From contig NZ_CP147518.1 of NCBI RefSeq assembly GCF_037201965.1, positions 7,123,001 through 7,187,000 of the forward strand: a stretch of 64,000 bases of DNA, in the 5' to 3' direction. Positions 16,888 to 24,966 of this stretch are shown here, one piece after another. The first letter of the stretch is position 1. Each line of letters starts with the position of its first letter. The stretch is from Spirosoma sp. SC4-14. Lineage in GTDB: Bacteria; Bacteroidota; Bacteroidia; Cytophagales; Spirosomataceae. The notes beneath the pieces are model-generated. The model was not told the DNA's origin, ran no database searches, and saw only the letters and a program-made list of their open reading frames with translations. A program made the translations under genes and the position numbers.

Positions 16888-18684
16888 ATGAATCAGGATT
16901 CAGATCAGAACGGCCGCCGTGATGGTGAGTCTCGTTCCTTCGGTCGTCGTGACGACGGCCCTCGCTTCAACAGAAACCGCAACGACGACTCGCGGGACAA
17001 TAATGGTGATCGTCCGCGCTTTAGCCGGAACAACGACCGACCCGATAACGACAGACCACGCTTCAACCGGGAGCGCGATGCTAATCAAAACGACCGCCCG
17101 CGCTTTAGCCGGGAGCGCAATGATAATCAAAACGACCGCCCGCGCTTTAGCCGGGAGCGCAACGATAATCAAAACGACCGCCCACGTTTCAACCGAGATC
17201 GTAACGATAACCGCTCCGATAATTACGGTAACCGCCGGTTCGACCGCGACGATAAACCCAGCTATAACCGCGACCGCAACAACGACCGCCCTCGGTTCAG
17301 CCGGGACGACAAGCCCAATTTTGAACGCAATGAACGGCCACGCTTCGAGCGCGATGATAAACCACGTTTTGAACGCAATGAACGGCCACGCTTCGACCGT
17401 GACGATAAACCACGTTTTGAGCGAAATAACGATCGATTTGGCAACGAGCGCCGATTCAACGACCGAGCCGATGATCGGCCACGGTCGCGCACGGACCGGG
17501 GAAGCAATCGATTTGGCAATGAGTCTGAACGGTTTTCGGAGAATGACCGGCCCCGTTTCAACCGCAACAACGACGAAAGGCCTCGTTTCAGTCGCGACGA
17601 CAAACCTGCTTTCAACCGCGATGAGAAGAAAGATCGGTATGCCGACAAAAAAAACCGGTTCTCACGCGAGGGAGAATCAGATTCAGAAAAACCTGCCTTT
17701 AAGCGCGTAGGCGGCTTCAATAGGGAAGCTGACGAACGGAATCGGTTCGACCGCACTAATGATCGCCGTAGCTTCCAGGAGCGCAATGATCAGGACGAAC
17801 CATCGCGGTTTTCGCACGAACAACGCAAACAATCGAGCGAACGCCGGGCGGGCAAGTACAAGAAAGCACCCGACTACTCCCGTGCAGACTCGTTCACCGA
17901 TCGGTTTGATAAACCCCGGAAGCCTCGTCAGTACGATAATAATGAGCAGCCCAAACGGAAAGCAGTCGATGATGGACTGATGCGTCTTAACCGGTACATT
18001 GCCAATTCGGGCGTGTGCTCACGCCGGGAAGCCGACGAACTTATTGCGCGGGGCGACATTTCGGTCAATGGCAAGATCATTACTGAAATGGGTTTCAAAG
18101 TAAAAGAAGGCGATACGGTAAAATACGGCACTAAAGTTCTAAACCCTGAGCGTTTTGTGTACGTTCTGCTCAACAAGCCTAAGGATTATATTACAACAAC
18201 TGAGGACCCCGAAGAGCGCAAAACCGTGATGGAGCTGGTTGCCGATGCGGGTAATTTCAGGATGTATCCGGTGGGTCGTCTCGATCGTAACACAACGGGG
18301 CTGTTGCTGCTGACCAACGATGGCGAACTGGCCGATAAGCTGACTCATCCGTCCAACGACATCCGTAAAATCTACCAGGTCGAAATCGACAAGCCGATTA
18401 CCGACGAACATTTCGAAGCCATTCGGGATGGCCTTACGCTGGAAGATGGACCAATAAAACCCGATGCGTTGAGTATCGTTACACCCGATGCGCAGGTGAT
18501 TGGTATTGAAATTCATTCGGGGCGCAATCGGATTGTCCGCCGTATTTTTGAACATCTGGGCTACGAAGTAACAAAACTCGACCGCACCACCTACGCGGGC
18601 CTGACCAAGAAAGACCTGCCCCGTGGCAAATGGCGCTTCCTGGAGCCGAAGGAGGTTGTAAAGTTGAAGTATTTTAACTCATAA
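16888..18684 (+). CDS. RluB/RsuA-type pseudouridine synthase with a long charged N-terminal extension
   Basis: 598 residues. The C-terminal 235 are a complete 16S/23S rRNA-type pseudouridine synthase: an S4 RNA-binding domain from about residue 364 (MRLNRYIANSGVCSRREADELIARGDISVNG), then the catalytic domain with the aspartate in GRLDRNTTGLLLL and the motif RNRIVRRIFEHLGY. The first 360 residues are low complexity, built of Arg, Asp, Asn, Glu, Pro and Phe in repeats such as NDRPRFSRERNDNQ and DDKPRFERNERPRF. DNA in this part has near-perfect tandem copies (about 17089-17200 and 17330-17420). Such RG/RD-rich tails usually bind RNA or drive phase separation; that role is inferred. Extended forms are common in Bacteroidota. 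Confidence 0.9.
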   Translation: MNQDSDQNGRRDGESRSFGRRDDGPRFNRNRNDDSRDNNGDRPRFSRNNDRPDNDRPRFNRERDANQNDRPRFSRERNDNQNDRPRFSRERNDNQNDRPRFNRDRNDNRSDNYGNRRFDRDDKPSYNRDRNNDRPRFSRDDKPNFERNERPRFERDDKPRFERNERPRFDRDDKPRFERNNDRFGNERRFNDRADDRPRSRTDRGSNRFGNESERFSENDRPRFNRNNDERPRFSRDDKPAFNRDEKKDRYADKKNRFSREGESDSEKPAFKRVGGFNREADERNRFDRTNDRRSFQERNDQDEPSRFSHEQRKQSSERRAGKYKKAPDYSRADSFTDRFDKPRKPRQYDNNEQPKRKAVDDGLMRLNRYIANSGVCSRREADELIARGDISVNGKIITEMGFKVKEGDTVKYGTKVLNPERFVYVLLNKPKDYITTTEDPEERKTVMELVADAGNFRMYPVGRLDRNTTGLLLLTNDGELADKLTHPSNDIRKIYQVEIDKPITDEHFEAIRDGLTLEDGPIKPDALSIVTPDAQVIGIEIHSGRNRIVRRIFEHLGYEVTKLDRTTYAGLTKKDLPRGKWRFLEPKEVVKLKYFNS

Positions 18685-18690
18685 ATGATT

Positions 18691-18759
18691 GAATTGTTAA
18701 ATGATTGAATTGTTGAATACTTTCAGTTAAAATTCAACAATTCAATCATTTAACAATTC
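18691..18759. repeat. Long perfect inverted repeat before the DeoC-like gene
   Basis: Two perfect 28-bp arms (18691-18718 and 18732-18759) with a 13-bp loop. The left side also contains a direct repeat of AAATGATTGAATTGTT. The right arm ends four bases before the ATG at 18764, so in RNA the hairpin would cover the ribosome entry region. It follows the pseudouridine synthase stop by seven bases and may also end that transcript. Confidence 0.85.
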
Positions 18760-18763
18760 TCCT

Positions 18764-19405
18764 ATGAACCACCTCTTCCCTTACGTTGAGCGTGCGTTGC
18801 TCCATCCGGGCGTAACGATCAATGAGCAATATGAGGCTCTGGACGAGGTGGCTCAGTTGGGTATGGCTGGCCTTACGGTTGCGCCATTCTGGGTAAAGAA
18901 ATTCCGGCGCGAACTGGGCGACACGTATCCTACGGTTCTTTCCACCGTTATTGGGTATCCGTTTGGCTACCAACGCACCGAAGCTAAACAAACCGAAATT
19001 GACCTGGCCCTACGCGACGGTGCTACCGAAATTGAAGTAGTGCTGAACACATCGGCCCTCTTTTCTCCCTCATCCGTCTGGCTAAAAATCGAGCTGGCAA
19101 AGCTGGTAGCACAAGTACACGCCCAGGAAAAATTTTTCACGGTTATTCTGGAAACAAGCCTGCTAACAGAAGAACAACGCCTGCACATAATTAAACTGTC
19201 GGCCGATGCGGGAGCCGATTTCCTGAAAAATGCAACCGGCGCATTAAAAACACCCTTTTCATTCGACAATGCTCTCCAGTTTCGGCAACAAACCCCTAAA
19301 TCACTGGGAGTCAAGATCGTTGCCGACGGTGCTTCGGAAAACCAACTCGAACAACTGGTTCGTGCCGGTATTGAACGACTAACATTTCACCAACCGTTTA
19401 TATAA
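18764..19405 (+). CDS. Diverged DeoC-like (deoxyribose-phosphate aldolase superfamily) protein
   Basis: 213 residues with the overall pattern of deoxyribose-phosphate aldolase: GLTVAPFWV near 36, VLSTVIGYPFG near 58, EIEVVLNTS near 89, the Schiff-base lysine in GADFLKNATG (K155) and a second lysine in GVKIVAD (K184). Differences from the family norm are Glu at 91 where the proton-relay Asp normally sits, loss of the GG of the phosphate site after K184, and a C-terminus (ERLTFHQPFI) without the Gly-Ser-Ser phosphate-binding motif. It may be an aldolase with another substrate or a weak enzyme. It follows the long hairpin and stands apart from other nucleoside genes. Confidence 0.7.
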   Translation: MNHLFPYVERALLHPGVTINEQYEALDEVAQLGMAGLTVAPFWVKKFRRELGDTYPTVLSTVIGYPFGYQRTEAKQTEIDLALRDGATEIEVVLNTSALFSPSSVWLKIELAKLVAQVHAQEKFFTVILETSLLTEEQRLHIIKLSADAGADFLKNATGALKTPFSFDNALQFRQQTPKSLGVKIVADGASENQLEQLVRAGIERLTFHQPFI

Positions 19406-19475
19406 TTTCAGTATACATTCGTTGACAAATTCTGGGTTTAGGCATAGTTTAGAGGCCTATCTATCTGTCAACCGC

Positions 19476-20927
19476 ATGAAGTTCATCTTACCTTTTTGTT
19501 TGCTATTTTCGGCTATTTCGGCCTTTTCTCAACAAACTCCTTATCAGGCATTCGAAGTAGACAGTGTGGCCGAACCACGGGGCAGTATGGTGTATTTCAA
19601 CACCTTTCTTCAGGCAAATCTCCGAAAGCCAATCACAGCCGAGGCCCAAGGCATTGGTGGGCGCGTCATTGTAAGTGGCGTTGTCGAACCCAATGGAACA
19701 ATTACAGACGTTAAGGTAATCAACAAAATCAGCCCTGACTGCGACCGAGAGGCTGCGCGTGTATTTGCCCTCTTCAATGCCTGGAAACCCGCTTACAAAG
19801 GCGGACAAGCCGTTCGGCAACTGGTTAGTATGCCTATCCTGTTCAGAGCTAACGAACCGTTTATGTACCAAAATGGGGTGAAAATCGAGTTTTTTAATGC
19901 TGAATACAAACCGCTTTTTGCCGATAGTAGCCAGGCTATTTACAAACGAATTACTCCTCTCGATACAAATTACATCCCTACGGGTGATGCCGTAGTTTAT
20001 GAAAGAAAGGCCGGCTCATGGAAAGAATATTTTCGACTAGCATTCTTTCGTAAAAAACAAGCCGTACCAGATTCCCCTACGAAATCGACCTATTTAATCG
20101 GTACCCAAACCTATAAACAGGACTGGGTAGGCCCTTTACTGATAGTCGATGAAGATACGAAGCGAGTTAGTGAAGAACATTATACCAACGGTAAGTTAAT
20201 TGGCTCGTCCCTGACTTATCATCCGAACGGATTAGTTATCAAAAAAGTAGATGACGTCGACGGAAAATCGACCGAAATAGCCTGGTATGCAAATGGGCAA
20301 ATCAAACATATAAAAACGATCAATAAAAACCGGCCGCTATTAGAACCTGAACGAGTAACGGCTTTGTGGGATTCTACGGGTCAGCAAACGCTTAAAAACG
20401 GGACAGGCCGGGTAATTTATAAGACTCGCGAAAATTCCTATAGCGATACCGCTCAATATACGGCGTTTATAGAAGAGGGGAATTATGAGAATGGCTTTAA
20501 ACAGGGCCTTTGGACAGGTCGCTATGCCGATGGTTCTTACTATTACGAAGAACTATACGATAAAGGAATTTGCCAGGGTGGTAAGGCCAAAAGTGCAAAG
20601 GAAGATACAGTACATTACGAGGAGGTACTAAAAGAACCGCAATTTCCGGACGGAATGCCAGGGCTGGGCAAGTTTTTATCCTCGAATCTACACTATCCGA
20701 GTAAAGCCCAAAAGGCGAATGTTGAAGGCAAGGTTTTTATCAGTTTTGTTGTCTGTACAGACGGGACCCTATGCGATTATGAAGTACTTAAAAGCGTTCA
20801 GCAGGATTTGGATGCCGAAGCTTTGCGTGTAGTAAAAAAGATGAGTGGCAAATGGCTTCCCGGTTACCACCGCGGGCAAAAGGCTCGGGTGAAGTATAAT
20901 CTTCCGATCAATTTTACACTATACTGA
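19476..20927 (+). CDS. Secreted TonB_C - MORN-like - TonB_C protein, copy 1
   Basis: About 483 residues from the ATG at 19476, which opens a clear signal peptide (MKFILPFCLLFSAISAFS then Q). A TonB C-terminal-like domain lies near residues 40-125 (RVIVSGVVEPNGTITDVKV), then MORN/YwqK-like repeats near 245-370 (YTNGKLIGSSLTYHPNGLVI, WYANGQIKHIK, GRYADGSYYYEELYDKG), and a second TonB_C domain at 395-483 (FISFVVCTDGTLCDYEVLK). There is no N-terminal energising anchor, so it is not a classic TonB; it is probably a periplasmic or outer-membrane-associated interaction protein. A close paralogue follows directly. Confidence 0.8.
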   Translation: MKFILPFCLLFSAISAFSQQTPYQAFEVDSVAEPRGSMVYFNTFLQANLRKPITAEAQGIGGRVIVSGVVEPNGTITDVKVINKISPDCDREAARVFALFNAWKPAYKGGQAVRQLVSMPILFRANEPFMYQNGVKIEFFNAEYKPLFADSSQAIYKRITPLDTNYIPTGDAVVYERKAGSWKEYFRLAFFRKKQAVPDSPTKSTYLIGTQTYKQDWVGPLLIVDEDTKRVSEEHYTNGKLIGSSLTYHPNGLVIKKVDDVDGKSTEIAWYANGQIKHIKTINKNRPLLEPERVTALWDSTGQQTLKNGTGRVIYKTRENSYSDTAQYTAFIEEGNYENGFKQGLWTGRYADGSYYYEELYDKGICQGGKAKSAKEDTVHYEEVLKEPQFPDGMPGLGKFLSSNLHYPSKAQKANVEGKVFISFVVCTDGTLCDYEVLKSVQQDLDAEALRVVKKMSGKWLPGYHRGQKARVKYNLPINFTLY

Positions 20928-20961
20928 CCATTCATCAACACTGGCCTCCCCGGTTCTTTTT

Positions 20962-22443
20962 ATGCAGTTCACACCTATGAGAATTCCATTCTTTTTCGGC
21001 CTGTTTTTGCTCTATATTCCAGTTTTTGCCCAGCAAACACCCTACCAGCCTTTCGAAGTAGACAGTATTGCAACACCCCGTGGCGGCATAGCTGCCTTTA
21101 ACACATTTATTCAGGCGAACCTTCGAAAACCGATTGCCGCTCAGGCACAGGGAACTGGTGGGGTTGTATTGCTAAGCGGTGTTCTTGAACCCGACGGCCA
21201 TATTACGAACGCTACTGTTACCAAAAGTTTTCGGCCCGATTGCGACAGGGAAGCCATGCGCGTATTTAAACTGTTCAGAGCCTGGAAACCAGCCCAAAAA
21301 CAGGGTAATGCGGTACGGCAAACCATCAGTTTGCCCATTATGTTTAAGCCGAATACACCCTTCAACTACGAACAGGGAGCGCAAATTAGCTACCTTGACG
21401 CCGACATTAACCTGCTTCCCGACAGTATGGCTGGCGTCAGGTTTAAGGAGCTAAACCCGATTGACTCACTGGGTATTCCAACGGGCGACCATGTTATCTA
21501 TAAGCTTATAAATAACAAATGGGAAGAGTATGCCCGCGATTCGCTGGTTCGTAAACTAGAACCTACGGATGTAGCAGGCGAGGCCGTTTACACAATAGGG
21601 CATCAGTTATCGGTTCAGAAGCTAAAAGGTGTTTTGTTCACCGTTAGCACTACTGGACAGATTTTGACAGAACGCCATTTCGAAAAAGGGCAACTAACCG
21701 ATGTAGCGCTTACGTATTATGCGAATGGCGTGCTTACCGAAAAGCGTGAGTATGTAGGCAATAAGCAGCCTTTTTTAGGCTGGTACCCAAACGGTCAGAT
21801 TAAGCTGATTCAGGAAATTATTGCCGATACTACACCTAGCGGGTTCTTTGGTTTTCCTACTATTGATCGGGTACTGTCGTTTTGGGACAGCACGGGCCGA
21901 CAATCGGTTAAAGACGGCAATGGTACAGCCACCTATTATCGATCCGTAAAATCATATACTGCTCCAACTCAGCAAACATTGCTTACAGAGCAGGGAGCTT
22001 ACAAAAATTCGCTTAAACAGGGCCTTTGGACGGGCCATTATGCCGACAATTCCTATTCCTACGAAGAACAGTACGATAGAGGTGTACTGGTGTCGGGTAA
22101 ATCCAGTATAGCAGGTCAGGAAACCAACGAATACAGAATCGACGACCATCCTCCCGTGTTTCCAGGTGGTATGTTAGCCTTAAGAGAATTCATAAGCAAG
22201 AATATTCAATACCCACTGTCGGCACTAAAAGATAGAGCAGAAGGCCAGGTTGTGGTCAGTTTTGTAGTTTGTGAAGATGGCACCCTGTGCGATTATACCG
22301 TTGTCGAAAAAGTTCATCCATCGTTAGACCGAGAAGCCTTACGGGTAATCAAAAAAACAACGGGGAACTGGATACCTGGCGTAAGTAACGGAAAACGGGT
22401 GCGAGTCAAATACAACGCCCCCATTAACTTCCATTTAAATTGA
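20962..22443 (+). CDS. Secreted TonB_C - MORN-like - TonB_C protein, copy 2
   Basis: 493 residues; the ATG at 20962 or the one at 20977 opens the signal peptide (ends PVFAQ). Domain order matches the upstream gene: TonB_C-like at about 45-130 (VVLLSGVLEPDGHITNATV), MORN-like repeats in the middle (YYANGVLTEKREYVG, WYPNGQIKLIQE, GHYADNSYSYEEQYDRG) and a terminal TonB_C domain (VVSFVVCEDGTLCDYTVVE). The mature N-termini are nearly identical (QQTPYQPFEVDS against QQTPYQAFEVDS), so the two genes are a tandem duplication that has since diverged. The gap between them is 34 bases, consistent with one transcript. Confidence 0.8.
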   Translation: MQFTPMRIPFFFGLFLLYIPVFAQQTPYQPFEVDSIATPRGGIAAFNTFIQANLRKPIAAQAQGTGGVVLLSGVLEPDGHITNATVTKSFRPDCDREAMRVFKLFRAWKPAQKQGNAVRQTISLPIMFKPNTPFNYEQGAQISYLDADINLLPDSMAGVRFKELNPIDSLGIPTGDHVIYKLINNKWEEYARDSLVRKLEPTDVAGEAVYTIGHQLSVQKLKGVLFTVSTTGQILTERHFEKGQLTDVALTYYANGVLTEKREYVGNKQPFLGWYPNGQIKLIQEIIADTTPSGFFGFPTIDRVLSFWDSTGRQSVKDGNGTATYYRSVKSYTAPTQQTLLTEQGAYKNSLKQGLWTGHYADNSYSYEEQYDRGVLVSGKSSIAGQETNEYRIDDHPPVFPGGMLALREFISKNIQYPLSALKDRAEGQVVVSFVVCEDGTLCDYTVVEKVHPSLDREALRVIKKTTGNWIPGVSNGKRVRVKYNAPINFHLN

Positions 22444-22501
22444 CAGCTTCTTCGCAGCCATTCAAAGAGCCGTCGATAACAGCGAATTATGAGCAGACTG
22501 G

Positions 22502-22530
22502 TTGAAACCTCTGATCTGTTTGTAAATTTG
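22502..22530 (+). promoter_or_regulatory. Bacteroidota-type promoter of gcvT
   Basis: TTG at 22502-22504, an 18-base spacer, and TAAATTTG at 22523-22530 match the TTG - N17-23 - TAnnTTTG pattern. The ATG of gcvT follows 20 bases later. Confidence 0.65.
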
Positions 22531-22549
22531 CGAGATAACTCCTGCGCAT

Positions 22550-23641
22550 ATGTCGCTCAAACAAGTACCTCTCCATCATATTCATCAGCAGCTAGGCGCT
22601 AAAATCGTGCCTTTTGCAGGCTTTGAGATGCCTGTTCGCTACTCCTCCGATCTGGAAGAACACAATACCGTCCGTAATGGCGTTGGCATATTCGATGTCT
22701 CGCACATGGGCGAATTCATACTTAAAGGCGATGGCGCTCTGGCATTGATCCAACGCGTTTCGGCCAATGACGCCAGCGTTCTTTTCGACGGGAAAGTACA
22801 ATATAGCTACCTGCCAAACGGTCGCGGTGGTATTGTCGACGATCTGCTGGTTTACCGCATCAGTGCCACTGAGTATATGCTCGTGGTAAATGCCTCGAAC
22901 ATCGAAAAAGACTGGAACTGGATTAACCAATACGCCCCCGACTACGACGTAACCCTGGTTAATGTGTCGGACGATATGAGTCTGTTTGCCGTTCAGGGAC
23001 CATTGGCTGCTCAGGCACTCCAATCGCTGACATCGGCCAAACTCGATTCGATGGATTATTATACGTTCGAAAAAACCGATTTTGCCGGATATGCGAATGT
23101 AATTGTATCGGCAACGGGCTATACGGGTGCTGGTGGTTTCGAAATCTATGTTGCAAACGAGCAGGCCGTAGGCGTTTGGAATGCCATTATGAAAGCGGGC
23201 GAACCCTATGGCATCAAACCCATTGGTCTGGGAGCCCGCGACACACTCCGGCTCGAAATGGGTTATAACCTCTACGGTAACGACATTACCGATGAGACAT
23301 CACCGATAGAAGCTGGGCTAGGCTGGGTTACTAAATTTAGCCACGACTTTGTGGATGCCGATGTGCTGAAACAACAAAAAGAACAGGGCGTTCCGAAAAA
23401 ACTGGCTGGCTTCGAAATGATCGACCGGGGTATTCCGCGTGGCCATTACGAACTAGCTGATGCCGACGGCAACACCATTGGCGAAGTAACTTCGGGCACT
23501 CAGTCGCCTACGCTGGGAAAAGGCATTGGCATGGGTTATGTGCCCACTGCTTATAGCAAACCCGGCTCCGAAATTTTTGTAAAAGTTCGCGACCGGCTGC
23601 TAAAAGCGCAGGTTGTGAAATTACCCTTTGTGAAAAAATGA
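22550..23641 (+). CDS. gcvT: Glycine cleavage system T protein (aminomethyltransferase)
   Basis: 363 residues, full family length. It transfers the methylene group of the aminomethyl-lipoyl H protein to tetrahydrofolate, releasing ammonia, in the glycine cleavage complex. Diagnostic blocks are FAGFEMPVRYSSDLEEHNTVRNGVGIFDVSHMGE at the N-terminus (given here as separate motifs FAGFEMPV and IFDVSHMGE), the folate-site region ATGYTGAGGFEIYV, LGARDTLRLEMGYNLYGND and the C-terminal GEVTSGTQSPTLGKGIGMGYV. The H and P proteins are not in the window. The stop codon merges with a very long inverted repeat. Confidence 0.95.
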   Translation: MSLKQVPLHHIHQQLGAKIVPFAGFEMPVRYSSDLEEHNTVRNGVGIFDVSHMGEFILKGDGALALIQRVSANDASVLFDGKVQYSYLPNGRGGIVDDLLVYRISATEYMLVVNASNIEKDWNWINQYAPDYDVTLVNVSDDMSLFAVQGPLAAQALQSLTSAKLDSMDYYTFEKTDFAGYANVIVSATGYTGAGGFEIYVANEQAVGVWNAIMKAGEPYGIKPIGLGARDTLRLEMGYNLYGNDITDETSPIEAGLGWVTKFSHDFVDADVLKQQKEQGVPKKLAGFEMIDRGIPRGHYELADADGNTIGEVTSGTQSPTLGKGIGMGYVPTAYSKPGSEIFVKVRDRLLKAQVVKLPFVKK

Positions 23642-23752
23642 CCGGGATTTATGGGATTTATCGGACCGACTTTGATTTTGTTTGATTAACTAAACGCTTC
23701 AAAGAAGCGAAACAAAATCAAAGTCGGTCCGATAAATCCTATAAATCCCGGT
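23641..23752. repeat. 43-bp-arm inverted repeat with nested hairpin between gcvT and comB
   Basis: The left arm is 23641-23683 and the right arm 23710-23752, complementary over 43 bases with one mismatch. The central loop holds a second, perfect hairpin CGCTTC-AAA-GAAGCG at 23695-23709. The left arm starts on the last base of the gcvT stop codon; the comB ATG follows 14 bases after the right arm. Confidence 0.85.
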
Positions 23753-23765
23753 TCAGACACTCTTT

Positions 23766-24476
23766 ATGAAACAAATTGATGTTTGCCTAACGCCAGATTT
23801 ACTGAATTTACACACCATTGAGAATACGATTGTGGTTGTGGCCGACGTATTCCGGGCTACTTCGTGTATGGTAACCGCCTTTGCCTATGGCGTTAAAAGC
23901 ATTATTCCAGTAGCTACTGTCGATGAGTGTCGGCTGTTGCAGGAACGCGGCTATCTGGCGGCCGCTGAGCGAAACGCCCGCAAGGTTGAAGGCTTTGAAC
24001 TCGATAACTCGCCCTTCACCTATATGAGTGACGAGATTTATGGTGCCGATATTGCCATGACAACCACCAACGGAACCCTGGCCATTACCCGTTCGCGGGG
24101 CGCGGTAAAAGTGCTGGTTGGGTCGTTTCTGAACCTCGAAGCTGTTGCGCGGTATCTGCGCACCGAGCCCTACGATGTACTGGTTTTGTGTGCGGGCTGG
24201 AAAGGGCGCGTCAACATGGAAGATACGCTGTTTGCGGGGGCACTGGTCGATCGCTTAAAAGACGGTTATGCTATGGCTGAAGACAGTGCTATCATGGCAT
24301 GGCGGCTCTATGTCCAGGGGAAAGATAATCTGCCCAGCTACCTGTCCAACTCATCGCACATCCGGCGATTGCAGCGGCTGGGTATTCAGAAAGACATTAC
24401 CTATTGCCTCCAGCACGATCTCTACGACGTTATTCCTGTGTTGCGGGGCAATTCGCTCGTCAGCATGAAACTGTAA
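23766..24476 (+). CDS. comB: 2-phosphosulfolactate phosphatase
   Basis: 236 residues, the family length. ComB removes phosphate from 2-phosphosulfolactate to give sulfolactate, known from coenzyme M synthesis in archaea and present in many bacteria that make no coenzyme M. Family motifs are VVVADVFRATSCMVTAFAYG near residue 22, GELDNSPF-like sequence (EGFELDNSPF), the TTTNGTLAI loop near 98 and VLCAGWKGRVNMEDTLFAGAL near 140. In Bacteroidota the pathway context is unsettled; sulfonolipid or sulfolactate metabolism is a possibility. Monocistronic with its own terminator. Confidence 0.9.
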   Translation: MKQIDVCLTPDLLNLHTIENTIVVVADVFRATSCMVTAFAYGVKSIIPVATVDECRLLQERGYLAAAERNARKVEGFELDNSPFTYMSDEIYGADIAMTTTNGTLAITRSRGAVKVLVGSFLNLEAVARYLRTEPYDVLVLCAGWKGRVNMEDTLFAGALVDRLKDGYAMAEDSAIMAWRLYVQGKDNLPSYLSNSSHIRRLQRLGIQKDITYCLQHDLYDVIPVLRGNSLVSMKL

Positions 24477-24482
24477 AAAAAG

Positions 24483-24504
24483 AGCCGACCCTTTGCGGTC
24501 GGCT
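24483..24504 (+). terminator. Rho-independent terminator of comB
   Basis: Stem AGCCGACC / GGTCGGCT with a 6-bp loop, then TTTTT; seven bases after the stop codon. Confidence 0.9.
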
Positions 24505-24589
24505 TTTTGACATTGGTCGCTGATCGTTTGTTGATGGTTGGTTAATCACTACTGGCAAGTGAGTAATGACTAATCAATAAAGAGTGCCG

Positions 24590-24829
24590 TTAGGCTGCCA
24601 CCGACACCCGTTGTTCATGCTGCAGATAGTCCATCACCCCCCGCATTGATGTTAGTTTTGAGTAGTCTTCATCGGGAATTCGGATACCAAATTCCTGTTC
24701 CAACTGCATAATCAGATCAACCGTATCGAGGCTATCGAGGCCAAGATCACGAACAAAGTGCACATCGTTGGTAATGGCGGTTTCTGCTACGCCAAAGTTT
24801 TTTAAGATCTCCGTAACACGCTCTTTCAT
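24590..24829 (-). CDS. Acyl carrier protein
   Basis: 79 residues from the ATG at 24829; an upstream in-frame ATG at 24904 would add a non-homologous stretch. The four-helix carrier-protein pattern is complete, with the phosphopantetheine serine S33 in DLGLDSLDTVDLIMQLEQEF. It carries acyl chains as thioesters for synthases or acyltransferases. It is not next to fab genes, so it is probably a specialised or second ACP rather than the housekeeping AcpP. It lies 138 bases beyond the TolC-family gene on the same strand and faces comB. Its partner enzymes are not visible. Confidence 0.9.
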   Translation of the reverse strand: MKERVTEILKNFGVAETAITNDVHFVRDLGLDSLDTVDLIMQLEQEFGIRIPDEDYSKLTSMRGVMDYLQHEQRVSVAA

Positions 24830-24966
24830 AATAGATCTGAGATAAGGTCCGCTGCCATTGGCTAGTAACGGTTGGTTCACTGTCTTTGTTGTTTTACTAA
24901 TCACATTTTAACGAAGGACCCCAAAAGTGGGATACCAGTTGCTCTCATTTTGGACAATTTCGTTAT

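Noticed and set aside
17089..17200. CRISPR-like tandem repeats
   Set aside because: The repeats are in-frame coding units with no unique spacers and no cas genes nearby.
16919..17710. 263- and 174-codon frames in other phases of the pseudouridine synthase tail
   Set aside because: Low-complexity repeats keep several frames open; only the frame leading into the S4 and catalytic domains is real.
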